64,000 nucleotides of DNA from Tetrahymena elliotti 4EA (GCA_000231825.2 JH720300.1:1365928-1429927); one strand, 5' to 3'. Counted from the stretch's first letter, positions 28,190 to 42,100 are shown. The notes: a model not told the origin generated them from the sequence alone. Translations and numbers: made by a program.

Positions 28190-30685
28190 TTTCAGATATA
28201 ACAAATGTTTTTATAAACTCTATACAAAAATAAATAATTGTAATTATTGTTTATTAAATTAACTTAATATCAAAAATAAATATATTTTTTACTTAATAAT
28301 AGGCTATTATTTAAAAATTATTAAATTGATTTATTTTATGAATTAAATATTCTAGTTATTCTATTTTTTCCCATAAATTGTTTACATCCTTTTTTCTTAA
28401 ATAAAATAATATCATTAATTTATTTTTTTAATGAATAAATATCACTCAGGAAGTATTAAATAAAGTATTTTAGTACTTTAAAATATTTTAAACCATAATA
28501 AAAAAAATATTTAAAAATTATTAAATTGTTTTATTTTATTAAATAAAAATTTGAGTTATTCTAATTTTTTTCATTTATTATTTACATCCTTTTTTGCTGT
28601 TCAATAAAATAAAATTGTTAATTTATTTGGTTAATGAATAAATATTTGTGGATGTAGACATTTCTTTAGTATTTTAAAATATTTTACACTTTAAAAGTCA
28701 ATAATTTAACTAAATTGATTTTAAAAATAAAAACAAACTTCTTTTTTGATTTTAAAAAATAATTATTGATAGATTTTATTTGACAGTAAGAGTTTATTAG
28801 TTGAAAATTTTTTATAAAACAGAACAGCTTGGATTATTTTATTTCTTTTGAAAAGTATTACTAATTTAAATGAAATATCTAATTAAATTTAGAGAAATTA
28901 AATTTAAAAATGATTTCTGAATACAAAAATTTTTAAATAAATAAGTAACTAACTAGCCGTTTAATGTTTATTTGACAATTAAATTATCCTTAATTTAGTA
29001 GTGAAAAAAAGTAAACCAAATTGGAAAATTATCATAGTTTTTTTGTTTATTTTCAAAATAATAACACTCTTGAATTAAAATAAAATTTAAAATTTATCAA
29101 GTTCAAAAAGCAAAACAATAATAACTCTTTCTAAAAATAAGTATCATGTCATAAAAATGGATGATTTTCATTAAAAATTTCCTTTATGTATCCTTTTTGA
29201 TCAATATATTTTTCAAGTAATAGTATTTATAAACGGATTTAAACTTTTTAGTTTTCTAGTTTTTTGTTTAAATTTTGTTTTAAAAAAATATTTTATTAAA
29301 AGAAAACACATAAAAATGAATTAATTTTTTATTCATTTTTAGGTTAAAATAATTTTTATTTCGATTTTATTTTTAATTTAAATTAAATAATATAATTAAA
29401 TTGATAAAATAGAAATATGATTGTTTTACTTAAAAAAAGTAGACTAAAATTTTGAAATTAACATTAAATTTAAAATAGAATATTCTTTTAGCAATTAACA
29501 GAATAAATAGAATAGAAAAGTTAATGAAAATAAAATTTGTTTATTTATTGAAATTGTAGATTATAAGTCATATACTGTACTTACAATGGTATAAATGTAT
29601 TTTTAAAATATATCGTCACTCAATACAGGATGATTTCAAATGATTTCTGACTATACAGAATATAGCGATTGGAATCTTAAATTTGATAGGAAAATTAATT
29701 ATTAATTCATACTAAAATGAAGTAAATTTTAATTTAGATATTTTTTTATAGAATCTCTCAAAGATATCTTTATGTTTTATTGATTGTTTGAGATATTTTG
29801 AACCAATTAATAAATATATACTAAATGATTTATTTGAGAACATTAACATCTAATGGAGTTATCAATTTTATGGTGAGTTTGTTGGAAAAGTATTAGCCTT
29901 ATTTAATAAAATTGAGAAATTTCTTAAAATAAGTAGATTGAGTAGATGAGATAATAAACATCTAGTAAATTATGTTATGCAATTAAAATGAATGATATGT
30001 GAGAGATTAGTGCGTAAGATTATATTTCGTAAAAATAAATTCGAGATTTTATTATGAATCCTGAAGATACATTAAAAAAATAAAAGGAAATTTTTAATAA
30101 ATAGAAATATGAGAAGAAAATTCATTAAATTGAGGGATTACATTGCTAATTGATATAATATATAGTTTAAGTGAATGGAGTGATCAATTTATTAGATTTA
30201 TTATGGAAATAACTAGTGACAGATAATTAAGATAATGAAAAAAAAATTATATGTTAATCAATCAATAAGTAAAAATATGATAGCTTTTACTAAGAAAAAG
30301 AGATAGCATACTTTTCTTTCTTCTATTGTCAAGCAAATAAGCATGCAAACGAATAAATAAATAAACAAACAAACAAGCTTTAAATTAAATGAAAACAAAA
30401 ATGATGGCAATAGAATGGGATGTGATAGAAAGGAGAATAAGAAATAAATAAATAAAAAATAATAAAATTTACGATATACATCTTGAATAGATATCATTCC
30501 AAGAATTTCAGCATATTTAAAAATATTAAAATAATTAAACTCATTTATATAGTATAAGGCTTTCAATCAGGTGATAAAAGAAAAATATTAAAAAATTACA
30601 AAAAGAAAGAATATTAAGAAGAATAATATTATTGCCATTAGCGATATTTAATTATAATAGCAATAAAAACAATTTTAGCATTAAA
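28190..30685. other. Shared upstream region of divergent genes
   Basis: About 2.5 kb between two divergently transcribed genes, so it must contain both promoters. It is extremely AT-rich. It includes a tandem duplication of ~200 bp (28309-28705) and AAAT/AAAC-type simple repeats near 30350. No supported gene: a 102-codon minus-strand frame at 30258-30566 is built largely from the simple repeat. Confidence 0.6.
28309..28705. repeat. Diverged direct tandem repeat, two ~200-bp units
   Basis: Unit 1 (about 28309-28506) and unit 2 (about 28507-28705) start with the same ATATTTAAAAATTATTAAAT. They share in order TTATTCTA..TTTTT, TTTACATCCTTTTTT, TTAATGAATAAATAT and TTTTAAAATATTTTA. The units differ by scattered substitutions and small indels, so this is an old duplication. 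It is non-coding. Confidence 0.75.
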
Positions 30686-33600
30686 ATGTTCAAAAAGTTA
30701 AGTAATACCTTCTCCAAGGGCTTATCCCTTAAAAACAGTTAGTTATTTAGAACTACCAAGATCATGAATAGCGAAATTAGTAAGTTTAATGACTCTTTTT
30801 TGGCTGGATGCAATGCTGAATTCGTTGAAGGTCTATTTGAAAGATGGGCTGAAGATCCTTCATCTGTTGGAGCCTCTTGGGATAATTATTTCAAAAATTT
30901 AGTTCGTGGTGTTGAACCTGAATATGCTTTCTCCCTCCCACCCTAAGATCTTACCAAGGCTATCCATATGGCTCCTGATCATGCTATGAAGTTCATTGTT
31001 TCTGATAACCTCAAAGCACGTTTATTGGTTGATGCATATCGTATTCGTGGTCACGAAATAGCTGATCTTGACCCTTTATGTAATATTTTTACTAAAAGTT
31101 CATCATTCATGCAGCTTAATAGAAGAATAAAAATAGTTAATTTAACAAAAACTGTAACGTTTTTTTAGGATTAATTGAAAAAATGAATCCGATAAAGATA
31201 TATTTTTCTGAGTTAAAAATTTTTTCTATTTAAATAGAATCTTCTTTTTTTTATTGCAGATTTATATAATAAATACTCAATAAAAACAAAAGCATTTAAT
31301 GAATAGCTACATCCAATAAAATAATAGTTTTTAGCTTGTGAATATCTGAAACTAGATAAATTACATTTATTTCTATTATATTTAAACTTTTTGGAAGCAA
31401 AGTATTTATTAAATATTTATGATTTTTTAAATTTACTGATAATTTTGTTTTTTTTGGTACATGGTGTTATTGCTGCAAAAATAAAATTTACTTGAAAGAT
31501 TGAAATTTTTATTTTTAAAAAGAAATGAATGAAGAACTTTTAAAGGCTGGTAAACCTAAGGGTACCTCTTCTCCTAAATTAAGCCACCTTGATTTTGGAT
31601 TCACTGATGCCGATTTAGATAAGGAAGTATTTATTAATGATGGTAGAGTTGATGGTATTACTAACAACCCTTCTAAATCAACTTGGAAATTAAGAGATTT
31701 AATCGATCACTTGAAAGTAATTTACTGCAACAAGGTCGGTTACCAATACATGCATATCAACAATAAAGCAGAAAGAGATTGGATTAGATAAAGAATTGAA
31801 AATGCTGAAAAGTTCAAGCCAACCAAGGAATAACTCATTAAAACTGCTGATAGATTATGTAGAGATTACTGCTTTACTGAATTCCTTAACAACAAATTCA
31901 GTACTTCTAAGCGTTTCGGTTCAGAAGGTTGTGATTCTTTCATTTCAGGTTTGGGTGCCATCGTTGATCATGCTGCTGAAAAGAAGATTGAAAATATTGT
32001 TATTGGTATGCCTCACAGAGGTCGTCTTAACACCTTATACAGTGTTTTGAAGAAGCCTGCTGTTAACATTCTTGCTGAATTCTAAGATATCAATGTTGCT
32101 AAGTTCGATGAAGAAAACTGGGGTAACTCTGGTGATGTCAAGTATCATCTTGGTACCACTAAAGATAAAGTTTATGGAGACCACACAGTTAGATTGGTAA
32201 AATGATAAATTTAAAATAAATCAATATTTTATTAAAAGAGCAAAATAGTTCTTAATAAAAATTTTTCAAAAAAAAGAAATATTTTTGGCATAGCAAAAAA
32301 AAAATTCTCTTAATAGAAAAAATAAATTAGAATAAATAAAAGCAAGCAAAAATGTTAAAAGGAGTTAGTAAGGCTAATAAAAAATGATTTAGCTTGCTTA
32401 AAAACAATTTAAGCAATCTAATAAATAATTATTCAACAATAATATTGAACATTTTTTATATTTATTAAATAGTCAATTATGGCAAATCCCTCTCATTTAG
32501 AAGCAGTTAACCCTGTTGTTTATGGTAAATTAAGATGTGTTTAAGATGCTACTTAAGATACTACTGGTGACAAGTAAATTAATTTACTTATATTTAATTT
32601 TGTTAAATCTAAAAATTCTAATAAAATAGATCTTTTGGTATTCTCATTCACGGTGATGCTGCCTTCTCTGGACAAGGTATTGTATATGAATCAATCCAAA
32701 TGCACGATTTGAAGGACTACAACAATGGTGGTATCATCCATATTGTTGTTAATAACTAAATTGGTTTCACTACTTATCCTGGTGACTCTAGAACAAGTAA
32801 ATATTTTGACATTTCAAAAAAATAATTTATTTAAAATTATTTATAATAATAATAGCTCTTTACTGTACTGCTATTGCTGAAACTGTTCAAGCTCCCATTT
32901 TCCACGTTAATGCTGATGAACCTGAATTAGTTGATGCTATTATGAGATTAGCCCTTGATTATAGATAGACTTTCCATAAGGATGTTGTTATTGATATCAT
33001 TGGTAAGTTTATAATATTTCCTTCATTTTTTAAAAATTTTGCATTATCTTATACAGGTTACAGAAAGTTTGGTCACAATGAATTAGATTAACCTGCTTAT
33101 ACCCAACCTTAAATGTAAAAGATTATTCAAGGAATGAAGCCTGTCTACTTGAAATATATGGATAAGCTCTACAAGGATAATATTTTAACTCCTGAAATCG
33201 AAAAGGAAAGAAGATCTTATTATGAAAAATCTCTTGAAGAAGCCTATCACCATTCAAGATAAGAAAAAACTCAACATACCTAATGGTAAATTTTTCATCT
33301 AATTTTTCAAACTTATTGATAACAAAAATAAAATATAGGGTTACCTAACCTTGGGAAGAAATCAGATTACCTACTATGTTTGGTAAAGTTAAGGATACCG
33401 GTGTTGATGTTAAAGTATTAAAGGAAATATCTGCTAAGATTAACGATCTCCCATCTGATATTAATGTTCATAAGCAAATTCAAAAGGTTTATGCTGCCAG
33501 AAGAGAAGCTGTTGAATAAACTGAAAGCAAGATTGATTATGCTTGTGCTGAAGCTTTGGCTTTCGGTTCTCTCCTCTACGAAGGATATGGTAGGAATTAT

Positions 33601-34915
33601 AAATTATATAGTATTATATATAATCTTTTATTTTTTAACTTGTCAGGTGTTAGAATCAGTGGTTAGGACGTCGAAAGAGGTACCTTCTCTCACAGACACT
33701 CTAAGATCAACGATTAAAAGGTAGACAGAGAAAAATACTGTCCTCTCTCTTAATTACTCTCACCTCAAGATATTGCCAAGAGAAGACTCACTATTGCTAA
33801 CTCCCATCTTTCTGAATTTGGTGTCCTCGGTTTTGAATATGGTTACAGTCTTGCTAATCCTAACAACTTAGTCATCTGGGAAGCTTAATTCGGTGATTTT
33901 GCTAATGGTGCTCAAATTATGATTGATAACTTCATCGTCTCAGGTGAAAGCAAGTGGAAACAATAAAGTGGTCTTGTCTTGAACTTACCTCACGGTATGG
34001 ATGGATAAGGTCCTGAACATTCCTCTGCCAGACTTGAACGTTTCTTATAATTGTGTGATGATGATCCCACCAATTACATCCTTAAGAGATAAAACCGTCT
34101 TAAATAATAATCAGCTGAAATCAATCTCCAAGTTTGCATTACCACAACAGCTGCTAACTACTTCCATGCTTTACGTAGATAAATTCGTCGTCCTTTCAGA
34201 AAGCCTCTAGTCCTCCTCAATTCCAAACGTCTTTTAAGATTTGCTGGTGTAAAAAAATTTTTTTTTTAATAATAAAATAACAAGAAAAAAAAAATTTTAA
34301 ATATTTTGAATTAAAAATAAAATAGGCTACTAGTACCTTGAAGGAATTCTAATTAGGAACTAGATTTAATGATATTTACAAAGAATAATTCCCATAAGAA
34401 ATAAATGAACCAAGCAAAGTTAAGAAGGTTGTTCTTTGCTCAGGTTAAGTTTATTACGATATTCTTGAAAAGAGATAAGAATTAAAGTGCAAGGTAATTA
34501 ACAAATTAATTAATTCATAATAAAAAATAATAATTTATTCTATTAAAAACAGAACACTGCTATTATTAGACTTGAACAATTGTCTCCTTTCCCTTATGAA
34601 CATCTTAAGACAACATTACAAGAATACAAAAATGCTAAGATTATTTGGTGCCAAGAAGAACATGAAAATCAAGGTGGCTGGAACTTCGTTAGACCCAGAA
34701 TCAGAGCTGTTCTTGACAGATTACATGAAGAAGGTGAATTAAAGAATAGTAAAGTTAATTATGCTGGTAGAAAGGCCTCTTGCTCTTCTGCTGCTGGTAA
34801 ATTACAATATCAAAAAAATTAAAATTAAAAATAATATTATTTAAAATTAGGTTCCTCTACTAAACACAAGTAAGAATTAAAGGTTTTCTTAAATCATTTA
34901 TTCAACGATTTGTGA
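30686..34915 (+). CDS. 2-oxoglutarate dehydrogenase E1 component, mitochondrial
   Basis: Eleven exons (30686-31079, 31523-32196, 32473-32573, 32630-32796, 32856-33002, 33057-33285, 33339-33589, 33647-34248, 34326-34493, 34553-34796, 34851-34915) total 3,042 nt, or 1,013 residues, the normal family length. It decarboxylates 2-oxoglutarate with thiamine diphosphate and passes the succinyl group to E2 of the OGDH complex in the TCA cycle. Visible: a basic, acid-poor N-terminus fitting a mitochondrial presequence; the E1 N-terminal helix [41 protein letters not shown]; the thiamine-binding [10 protein letters not shown]...[17 protein letters not shown]; and [19 protein letters not shown]. The last intron (34797-34850) is needed to restore the conserved end; reading through it gives Lys/Gln filler. 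Identity certain. Confidence 0.97.
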
Positions 34916-37516
34916 TAGAAATAAAGAGAAAGATAAAGTATTTAAAAATTAAACCACAAACTGCTTGACTTGACTGACTGAATATATTTAAATAACTAAA
35001 CCATTAACATTCATAATATAAAATCTATAAATAAAAAACCATCCATTAATAAATTATGCTTTATACATAAATATATTTTGTTTATCTCTTTATATCTTAA
35101 ATTCTGCTTAACCTTTTCTCTTCAATTTTTTCAACTATTTTTTTATCTCACTTGTTAAGATGATTTTAACAGTAACAATTCACAATAAAATCAATAAATA
35201 AATTTTTTTTATATTAAGTAATATCACCTAAATCACTTTTGTAAAAATTTGCAATCTGAATAGGTGATGGTAAATTACAAAAATAGTATCTTTATACCAA
35301 TAAATTTTGGAAATTAGTGAAATTATTAATTTTTTACAAATTCTCTAAAATTTTTTTAATTTTTAGGGAGTTAATTTAATGATGTATCTATATATTAAAA
35401 AATGGCAATCTTTGATATATAAAATAATATAAATTATTGAAAGTGAATTGTTATTTATTTCAAAATAATATTAGATATTTTATTTTTTTAAAATTTATTT
35501 GGTTTCAACTTAAGTTTAGTATAAAATAATTAATTGTTTTCTTAAGTTACTTGAGAGCAAGTAAATTTTCACATAAATTGATAGTAATTGCAAAAAACAA
35601 TTAATAGGTAACTTAAAAACTAACGAAATATAAGCTTAAACTGAATTAAAAATAATTTCAAGTTATTCTAATGCTTTTTAGAACAATACATTAATATTAT
35701 TCTCTTCATGAGAAACTGGAATAAATATGATTTTATTCAAAAAAAGATGAATAATTTATTAAATTAAAAAATAAATTGATAAATATATCATTCAATAAAA
35801 TTTAATACTTTTATCTGACTATTTCTTGAAATTAATTATTAATTTAGAAATTAGAAAGCATATTTTTCATCTTCAGAAGAGAAATTTAAAAATGATTCAA
35901 AATATTGTAAGAAAAATAAAAAATACATTTTAAAAAACTTATCTCTTATCTTGTTTCGAATATTTTTTCTAATAGAATAAAAAATTAGTTTTAATTTTTA
36001 AATTTATTTTTACAGAAATTGTTAAAAAACTAATATATTGTTTTCATGCTAGCTGAATTTTTGAAGTATTTGATAATTATTTAGAAAAAAACAGTTAATA
36101 AAAATTTGAATTAATTTTTAAAAATGAAAATAGATAATTTATTCACTTTTAAAAAATAAAAAAAATTTATCTAATATTTTTAAAAAAATAAAGATAAAAA
36201 GGTTTAGAATATTATTAATAAAAAAACATTTTTTTAAATAAATTTATTGACTAATGAATTCTTTTGATTTTTTTTTGAGAAAATAAGAGTAAAAAAAATT
36301 TTAGATTTAAAGATTTCTAATCTATTATTAAGATTTTTTTCATTTTTTTGAAAATCTCTTAGATTATTTTGAAGAATAAAGTTTTTGAAATTTAAAAAAT
36401 GATATTTTATTCATTGAATCTAAAAAAATAAAAGTGAGCATCTTGAAAACCATTTTAAAAATGAATATTAACATTTTTATTTCAATTATTTATTTGTTTA
36501 TTCATTCTTTTAATTTAGCATGAATTTTAATAGAGAAAAAGTTGATTTTTTGATTAGAATAAAAATTGGATATTAGAATCAATCAATCTAGGAAAATAAT
36601 AAAAATGAATAGAGTATTTTTAAGTTTGTAATTTATACTTGTTAAATTTGAATAATGGTGAAAGAATTAATATTTAATAACATGATTCATAGAATTTATT
36701 TCTTAATAATACTTACTTTTATGCTGCAATCATACTATCTTTTATTTTTTTGTCTAAATTTAATTTATATTTGTTATTTTAAATCTTCATTTAAACATGT
36801 AAGGTTGCTTGAAGGATTTTTGGATTTATATAAATCTAAAATAAAGAGAATAATGAAATATTCACCTTCAATAGAAGAAAATTTTCTTTTTAAGCAAAAT
36901 TGAATATGTTCACTCACACTTTTGTTTCATTAAATTTACAACCTTTCAATAAAAATAATTCCATTAATATTCTAGATAAGAAATTCTCTAGGTCTAAATT
37001 TGATATTTTTATATTAATTTGGCTTTCTAAGGCAATTTTATTGCTATTTAAATGAAGTATTGAAATGTTGACGAATAACTATACATATTTAGCTAAAATA
37101 CTTTTAGATATTGATGATTAACCTTAAAATGTTAAGTTATTATCAAATTACATTGGTGGATTTAAGATTTATAAATACTCGATAAGCATAAATAGGTATT
37201 AGTATGATATAAGTCTAGGAAAATAATAATTAAGATGTCAAATAATGAAAGTATCACTGAATTTTGATGTTAAATTTTTTCTAATTAAAAATAGTACTCA
37301 TACTATTCTTTTATTAAGATACAATCTTTTAATCATCTAGCTTAAATATTCTTTTACATATAAAATTGGCTTTCTTTCATATATATAGAATAGGCTTAAC
37401 TAATTAATTTATTTCTTTACATAAGAAAATATTTAATTTAAATCTAGGTTTCTTTTTATTTTACCAAATCTAATAATTAATTAATTAATTGAATTAAAAA
37501 TAAAGAAAATTAAAAA
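34916..37516. other. AT-rich intergenic region
   Basis: About 2.6 kb between the OGDH E1 gene and the cysteine protease gene. No convincing gene. Two frames were examined and left out: 36655-36903 (82 codons, ending in TGA) and an open stretch from about 37067 up to the protease start. In AT-rich DNA with only TGA as stop, frames this long arise by chance. The last few hundred bases must contain the protease promoter. Confidence 0.6.
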
Positions 37517-38479
37517 ATGAACAAATTATTATTACTCGCTTTAGCTGGTACCGTCCTTTTAGGCGCTACCGTCTTCTTGGCTACCAAGGGACACTCTAAC
37601 GTCTCTGATGCTAGAATTGACGAAAACGTTATTGCCCAATGGAAGATCTTCAAGAAGGCTTTCGGCAAGAAGTTCTCTGACCCCGATCAAGAAGTTTACA
37701 GAATGGAAATCTTCGCTTAAAACCTCGAAACCATCAAGAACGATACTACTGGTACTTTGGGTATCACTTTATTTGCTGATCTCTCCCAAGAAGAATTCTA
37801 AGAAACTTATCTTACCTTGTAAGTTGAATCTTCTGAAGTTGAAACTGTTGAAGAATCTGTTTCTGCTGACGATGTTTCCATCAACTGGGTTACTGCTGGA
37901 AAGGTTACCTAAGTTAAAAACTAATAAAAGTGTGGTTCTTGCTGGGCATTCTCCACCACTGGTGCCTTAGAATCTGCTCTTATTATTGCTGGTAAGGCTG
38001 ACAAGACCATCGATCTTTCTGAATAACAATTGGTTGACTGCTCTGTTTTCAACAATGGTTGCAATGGTGGTTTGATGGATAGAGCCTTCAATTACATTAA
38101 AAACCACAAGATTGGTACTAATGAAGAATATCCCTACACCGCTGTTTAGGGTAAATGCCAAAAGGTCTCTGGTACTCAATACACTCTTAAGAGTCACACT
38201 GATGTTTCCAAGGGTAGCACTTAAGCTCTCTTATAAGCTCTCTAAAAACAACCCGTTTCTATTGCTGTTGATGCTACTAACTGGTCTTTATACACTGGTG
38301 GTGTTTTCTCCAACTGCTAAACCAAGCTTAACCACGGTGTCCTCCTTGTTGGTTATGAAAATAACAACTGGATTGTCAAGAACTCTTGGAGTGCCTCTTG
38401 GGGTGAATAAGGTTACATCAGACTTGCTAACGGTAACACTTGCGGTCTCGCTAACTCTGCTTCTTACCCTAGCGTTTGA
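37517..38479 (+). CDS. Papain-family cysteine protease (cathepsin L type), with propeptide
   Basis: Single exon of 963 nt, 320 residues, ATG 37517 to TGA 38477-38479. A hydrophobic signal peptide covers about residues 3-22. An I29-type inhibitory propeptide follows (about 38-95), ending in a GxTxFAD motif. The mature domain starts near residue 120. Catalytic residues are visible: Gln136 (oxyanion hole), Cys142 in CGSCWAFS, His273 in [10 protein letters not shown] and Asn289 in VKNSW. The GCNGG motif is at 181-185. It is expected to act in lysosomes or phagosomes, or to be secreted, after removal of the propeptide. Codons are strongly biased to C-ending forms (AAC, TTC, ATC, GGT, AAG) and there is no intron, both signs of high expression in ciliates. 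The surrounding spacer is far more AT-rich. Identity certain; the exact cathepsin subtype is not assigned. Confidence 0.96.
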
Positions 38480-39188
38480 GTTTAATTAAATACAAAAACC
38501 AAAAACCTATTATAAAATTGTTATTAATTTGTAATAAATGTTTTTTAATCTTATGTATCTTTGATCACTTATTTTTTTTTGAAAAACTCAAAATAAATTT
38601 CAAATATTCTTAAATTTTTCTCAATAAATAAGATTTTTAATCTTTTATAGATATTCTTCTACTTATCATTATTTCATTCTTACCAAATATATGATGAAAG
38701 TCTTATTTTATTTTAACTAAAAATAAAATCTGTTTTTTGGAATAAATTGATAAATTTTGAAAAAAAGAAAGAAAGAAAATTATGTTTGCTTGATAAACAT
38801 TTTAAAAATAAAAAGTTAACTATTTTATTTGAATTTTTAATCAAAAAAAAATAAATTAGTAAAAAAAAATAAAAAATAGTTTAAAAAATTTAAAAATCAA
38901 ATTTTTGTAACAAAAAAAAAAATAATTTAAAGGTTATTTAAAAATAATTGTTTTTTTTTTGAATTTTGTCTTTTGTCAAAAATAATTAGATTATCGAATA
39001 AAGAGATTAGTAGAAAGGCTTTAGATTTTTACTAATTTTTACTAAAATTTGTATCTACCAAATTTTATTTAAGATATTTTATTAAAAATAATTGTGTTTA
39101 GACTTTTTAGATAATATAGGTATTTATTCAAAATTAATTAACAAAACTAATAAATAAAAAGAATATTGTTAAATTTGATTTGTTAAAA
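38480..39188. other. AT-rich intergenic region
   Basis: About 700 bases with long A and T runs between two + strand genes. No gene, RNA or repeat beyond homopolymers was recognised. Confidence 0.7.
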
Positions 39189-42100
39189 ATGGATGCAAAT
39201 TAAGATCAAGATCAAGAAAATAAAAATTAATAGTAGGTAGAAGAATAGAAATAAGATGACGGAAATAGTAAAATTTTTTCTCTGAGTTATATTTAAATTT
39301 GATTAGTCAATATAAATTCTGAAAAACTAAAATAAAATAAATCTAAAACCTTTTAATTGAATATTTGCTAAACATTTTGTAGAAGGCTGAACTGAATGAA
39401 AAGAGATAAATTCTAATTTAATTGAATAAAATTAGAAATTACAAGTAATAATTTAAAAACTATTAAATATTTTATTTTTGATAAAATCAGGTTAACTTGA
39501 AAATGATAAATTAGAATCAAAGTCTAATACAGAAATTGATGATTTAAATAAATTTGAGGATCCAGAAATTGAGAAAATAGATGATTATAGTAATTAATTA
39601 TGATTTAAAAGATTTTTGAAAATAATATTTTTTATTTAAATTTAGATACTATGAAGTAATAAGCTTATTATTATAGAGACTAATGTAAAAAACTACTTCT
39701 ATTAACACTTTTTAATTTTCATTTTTTTAGTGATGAAAGCAGGATAACATGAAGAAAAGTTAAAGATTGAAGCTGAGTAATGCAAAATAGAAAAAGAAGG
39801 TATGGAATAAAGGTTAATTTAAACTATTGAAAGATAAAAAGAGCAAATAAAAGATTACGAAAAGTAGGTACTTAACACAGAAAATGAACTAAATGGAAAA
39901 ATCAGCGGTTTAGAAGATAAAATAAAATAATTGTAGAAATCTAATTTGGAGAAAGAGGATAGTATTAAGGAAATGTAATCCTAATTAGATTAAAGTGAAT
40001 CCAGTCTTAAAGATATTTAATAAAAATCTGAACAAATAAATAAAACGAAAGAAGAGAAATAGAAATAAAATGATGAAGAATGGATCAAATTAGTTAATAT
40101 TACATAGAATATTATTAAAGAGTTATAAAATTCTGATTTCTTTACAGAGTCAAAAAAAGATTTATCTGAAAAAAAGTAATTACTTTTAGAACATCAGAAG
40201 AATTGTCATTAATATATTGAAAAATATGTCAAATTTTTGCTTGAATAGAAAGAAAAAAATACAGCTATTTAAGAGGATAGATTAATGCAAATTAAAACTG
40301 AAAGTGAGCATCTTGTATAAAAAAATATAGAAAAAGTGAATGAATATACAGAAATTTACAATAATCATTATCAAAAGTTAGAACAAAAGAGAAAGGAATT
40401 AGAAGAGAAAATTCAAGAAATGAATTAAACTAGAGAAGATGATTTAAAGAAATTGCAAGATCTTTAGGCTGAAAAAGATAGGAGTTAAAATGAATAAGAG
40501 AATAAAATATTAGGATTAAATAAGAAAATAGATGAATTTAAAGCAATTGAAGATTAATTAAATTAAAAGAATGAATAACTTTAAAAAGATTTGAGCTTGG
40601 TAACTGAAAATGAGAAAAAGATAAAGGAAAAGGACTAAGAATGTTCTAATTTAAATGAAAAAATTCAAAGTCTAGAATAAAAGTCAAAGGATTTTGAAGC
40701 ATAAAAAAATTCTTAAGAAGAAAAATTGTAAGAATTAAATGATAAAATAAAAAATTTTGAGCATTAATTAAATGAAAAAGAAGAATAGCTTTAAAAGAAA
40801 GATGAAGAAATTTCAGNNNNNNNNNNNNNNNNNNNNNNNNNNNNNNNNNNNNNNNNNNNNNNNNNNNNNNNNNNNNNNNNNNNNNNNNNNNNNNNNNNNN
40901 NNNNNNNNNNNNNNNNNNNNNNNNNNNNNNNNNNNNNNNNNNNNNNNNNNNNNNNNNNNNNNNNNNNNNNNNNNNNNNNNNNNNNNNNNNNNNNNNNNNN
41001 NNNNNNNNNNNNNNNNNNNNNNNNNNNNNNNNNNNNNNNNNNNNNNNNNNNNNNNNNNNNNNNNNNNNNNNNNNNNNNNNNNNNNNNNNNNNNNNNNNNN
41101 NNNNNNNNNNNNNNNNNNNNNNNNNNNNNNNNNNNNNNNNNNNNNNNNNNNNNNNNNNNNNNNNNNNNNNNNNNNNNNNNNNNNNNNNNNNNNNNNNNNN
41201 NNNNNNNNNNNNNNNNNNNNNNNNNNNNNNNNNNNNNNNNNNNNNNNNNNNNNNNNNNNNNNNNNNNNNNNNNNNNNNNNNNNNNNNNNNNNNNNNNNNN
41301 NNNNNNNNNNNNNNNNNNNNNNNNNNNNNNNNNNNNNNNNNNNNNNNNNNNNNNNNNNNNNNNNNNNNNNNNNNNNNNNNNNNNNNNNNNNNNNNNNNNN
41401 NNNNNNNNNNNNNNNNNNNNNNNNNNNNNNNNNNNNNNNNNNNNNNNNNNNNNNNNNNNNNNNNNNNNNNNNNNNNNNNNNNNNNNNNNNNNNNNNNNNN
41501 NNNNNNNNNNNNNNNNNNNNNNNNNNNNNNNNNNNNNNNNNNNNNNNNNNNNNNNNNNNNNNNNNNNNNNNNNNNNNNNNNNNNNNNNNNNNNNNNNNNN
41601 NNNNNNNNNNNNNNNNNNNNNNNNNNNNNNNNNNNNNNNNNNNNNNNNNNNNNNNNNNNNNNNNNNNNNNNNNNNNNNNNNNNNNNNNNNNNNNNNNNNN
41701 AAAGATTCTAATTAAACAGCAAATTCTATTGAAGAATAAAAAAAATCATAAGAAGAAAAATTGTAGGAGTTAAATGATAAAATAAAAAATTTTGAGCATT
41801 AACTAAATGAAAAAGAAGAATAACTTTAAAAGAAAGATGAAGAAATTACAGTTATAAAGAAAGAAATAGAATCAAAAGAAAGTTAACTCCAGGAAAAAAT
41901 AGCTGAAATTGAAAAGATAAATAACAAATTCAAAGAACTAGATTAAAAAGCTTCAGTTTTTGAAGCATAAAAAAAATCTCAAGATGAAAAAATCGAGGAA
42001 TTAAATAGCGAAGTATTAGAAATTTAGGAATAATTAAAAGGAAAAGAATAACAACTTGTTAAATCAGATGAAGATGTATCAGCTTTAAAGAAAGAGTTAG

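Noticed and set aside
30258..30566. 102-codon minus-strand ORF in the OGDH upstream region
   Set aside because: Its sequence derives largely from AAAT/AAAC simple repeats read as Phe/Leu/Tyr; no sign of coding selection.
36655..36903. 82-codon + strand frame with hydrophobic stretch, ending in TGA
   Set aside because: An in-frame TGA lies three bases upstream of the ATG and the product resembles no family. Frames this long are expected by chance in AT-rich DNA where only TGA is a stop.
37067..37519. Open + strand frame running up to the protease start codon
   Set aside because: It covers the protease promoter and ends by overlapping its ATG. It has no family resemblance, and chance can explain ~150 codons without TGA over this much spacer.
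38112..38489. 125-codon standard-code ORF inside the cysteine protease
   Set aside because: Out of frame with the catalytic His and Asn motifs; an effect of applying the standard code to a gene rich in TAA/TAG Gln codons.
40772..41773. 333-residue ORF spanning the N run
   Set aside because: It is mostly N and lies in a different frame from the real coiled-coil gene, whose frame is continuous on both sides of the gap.
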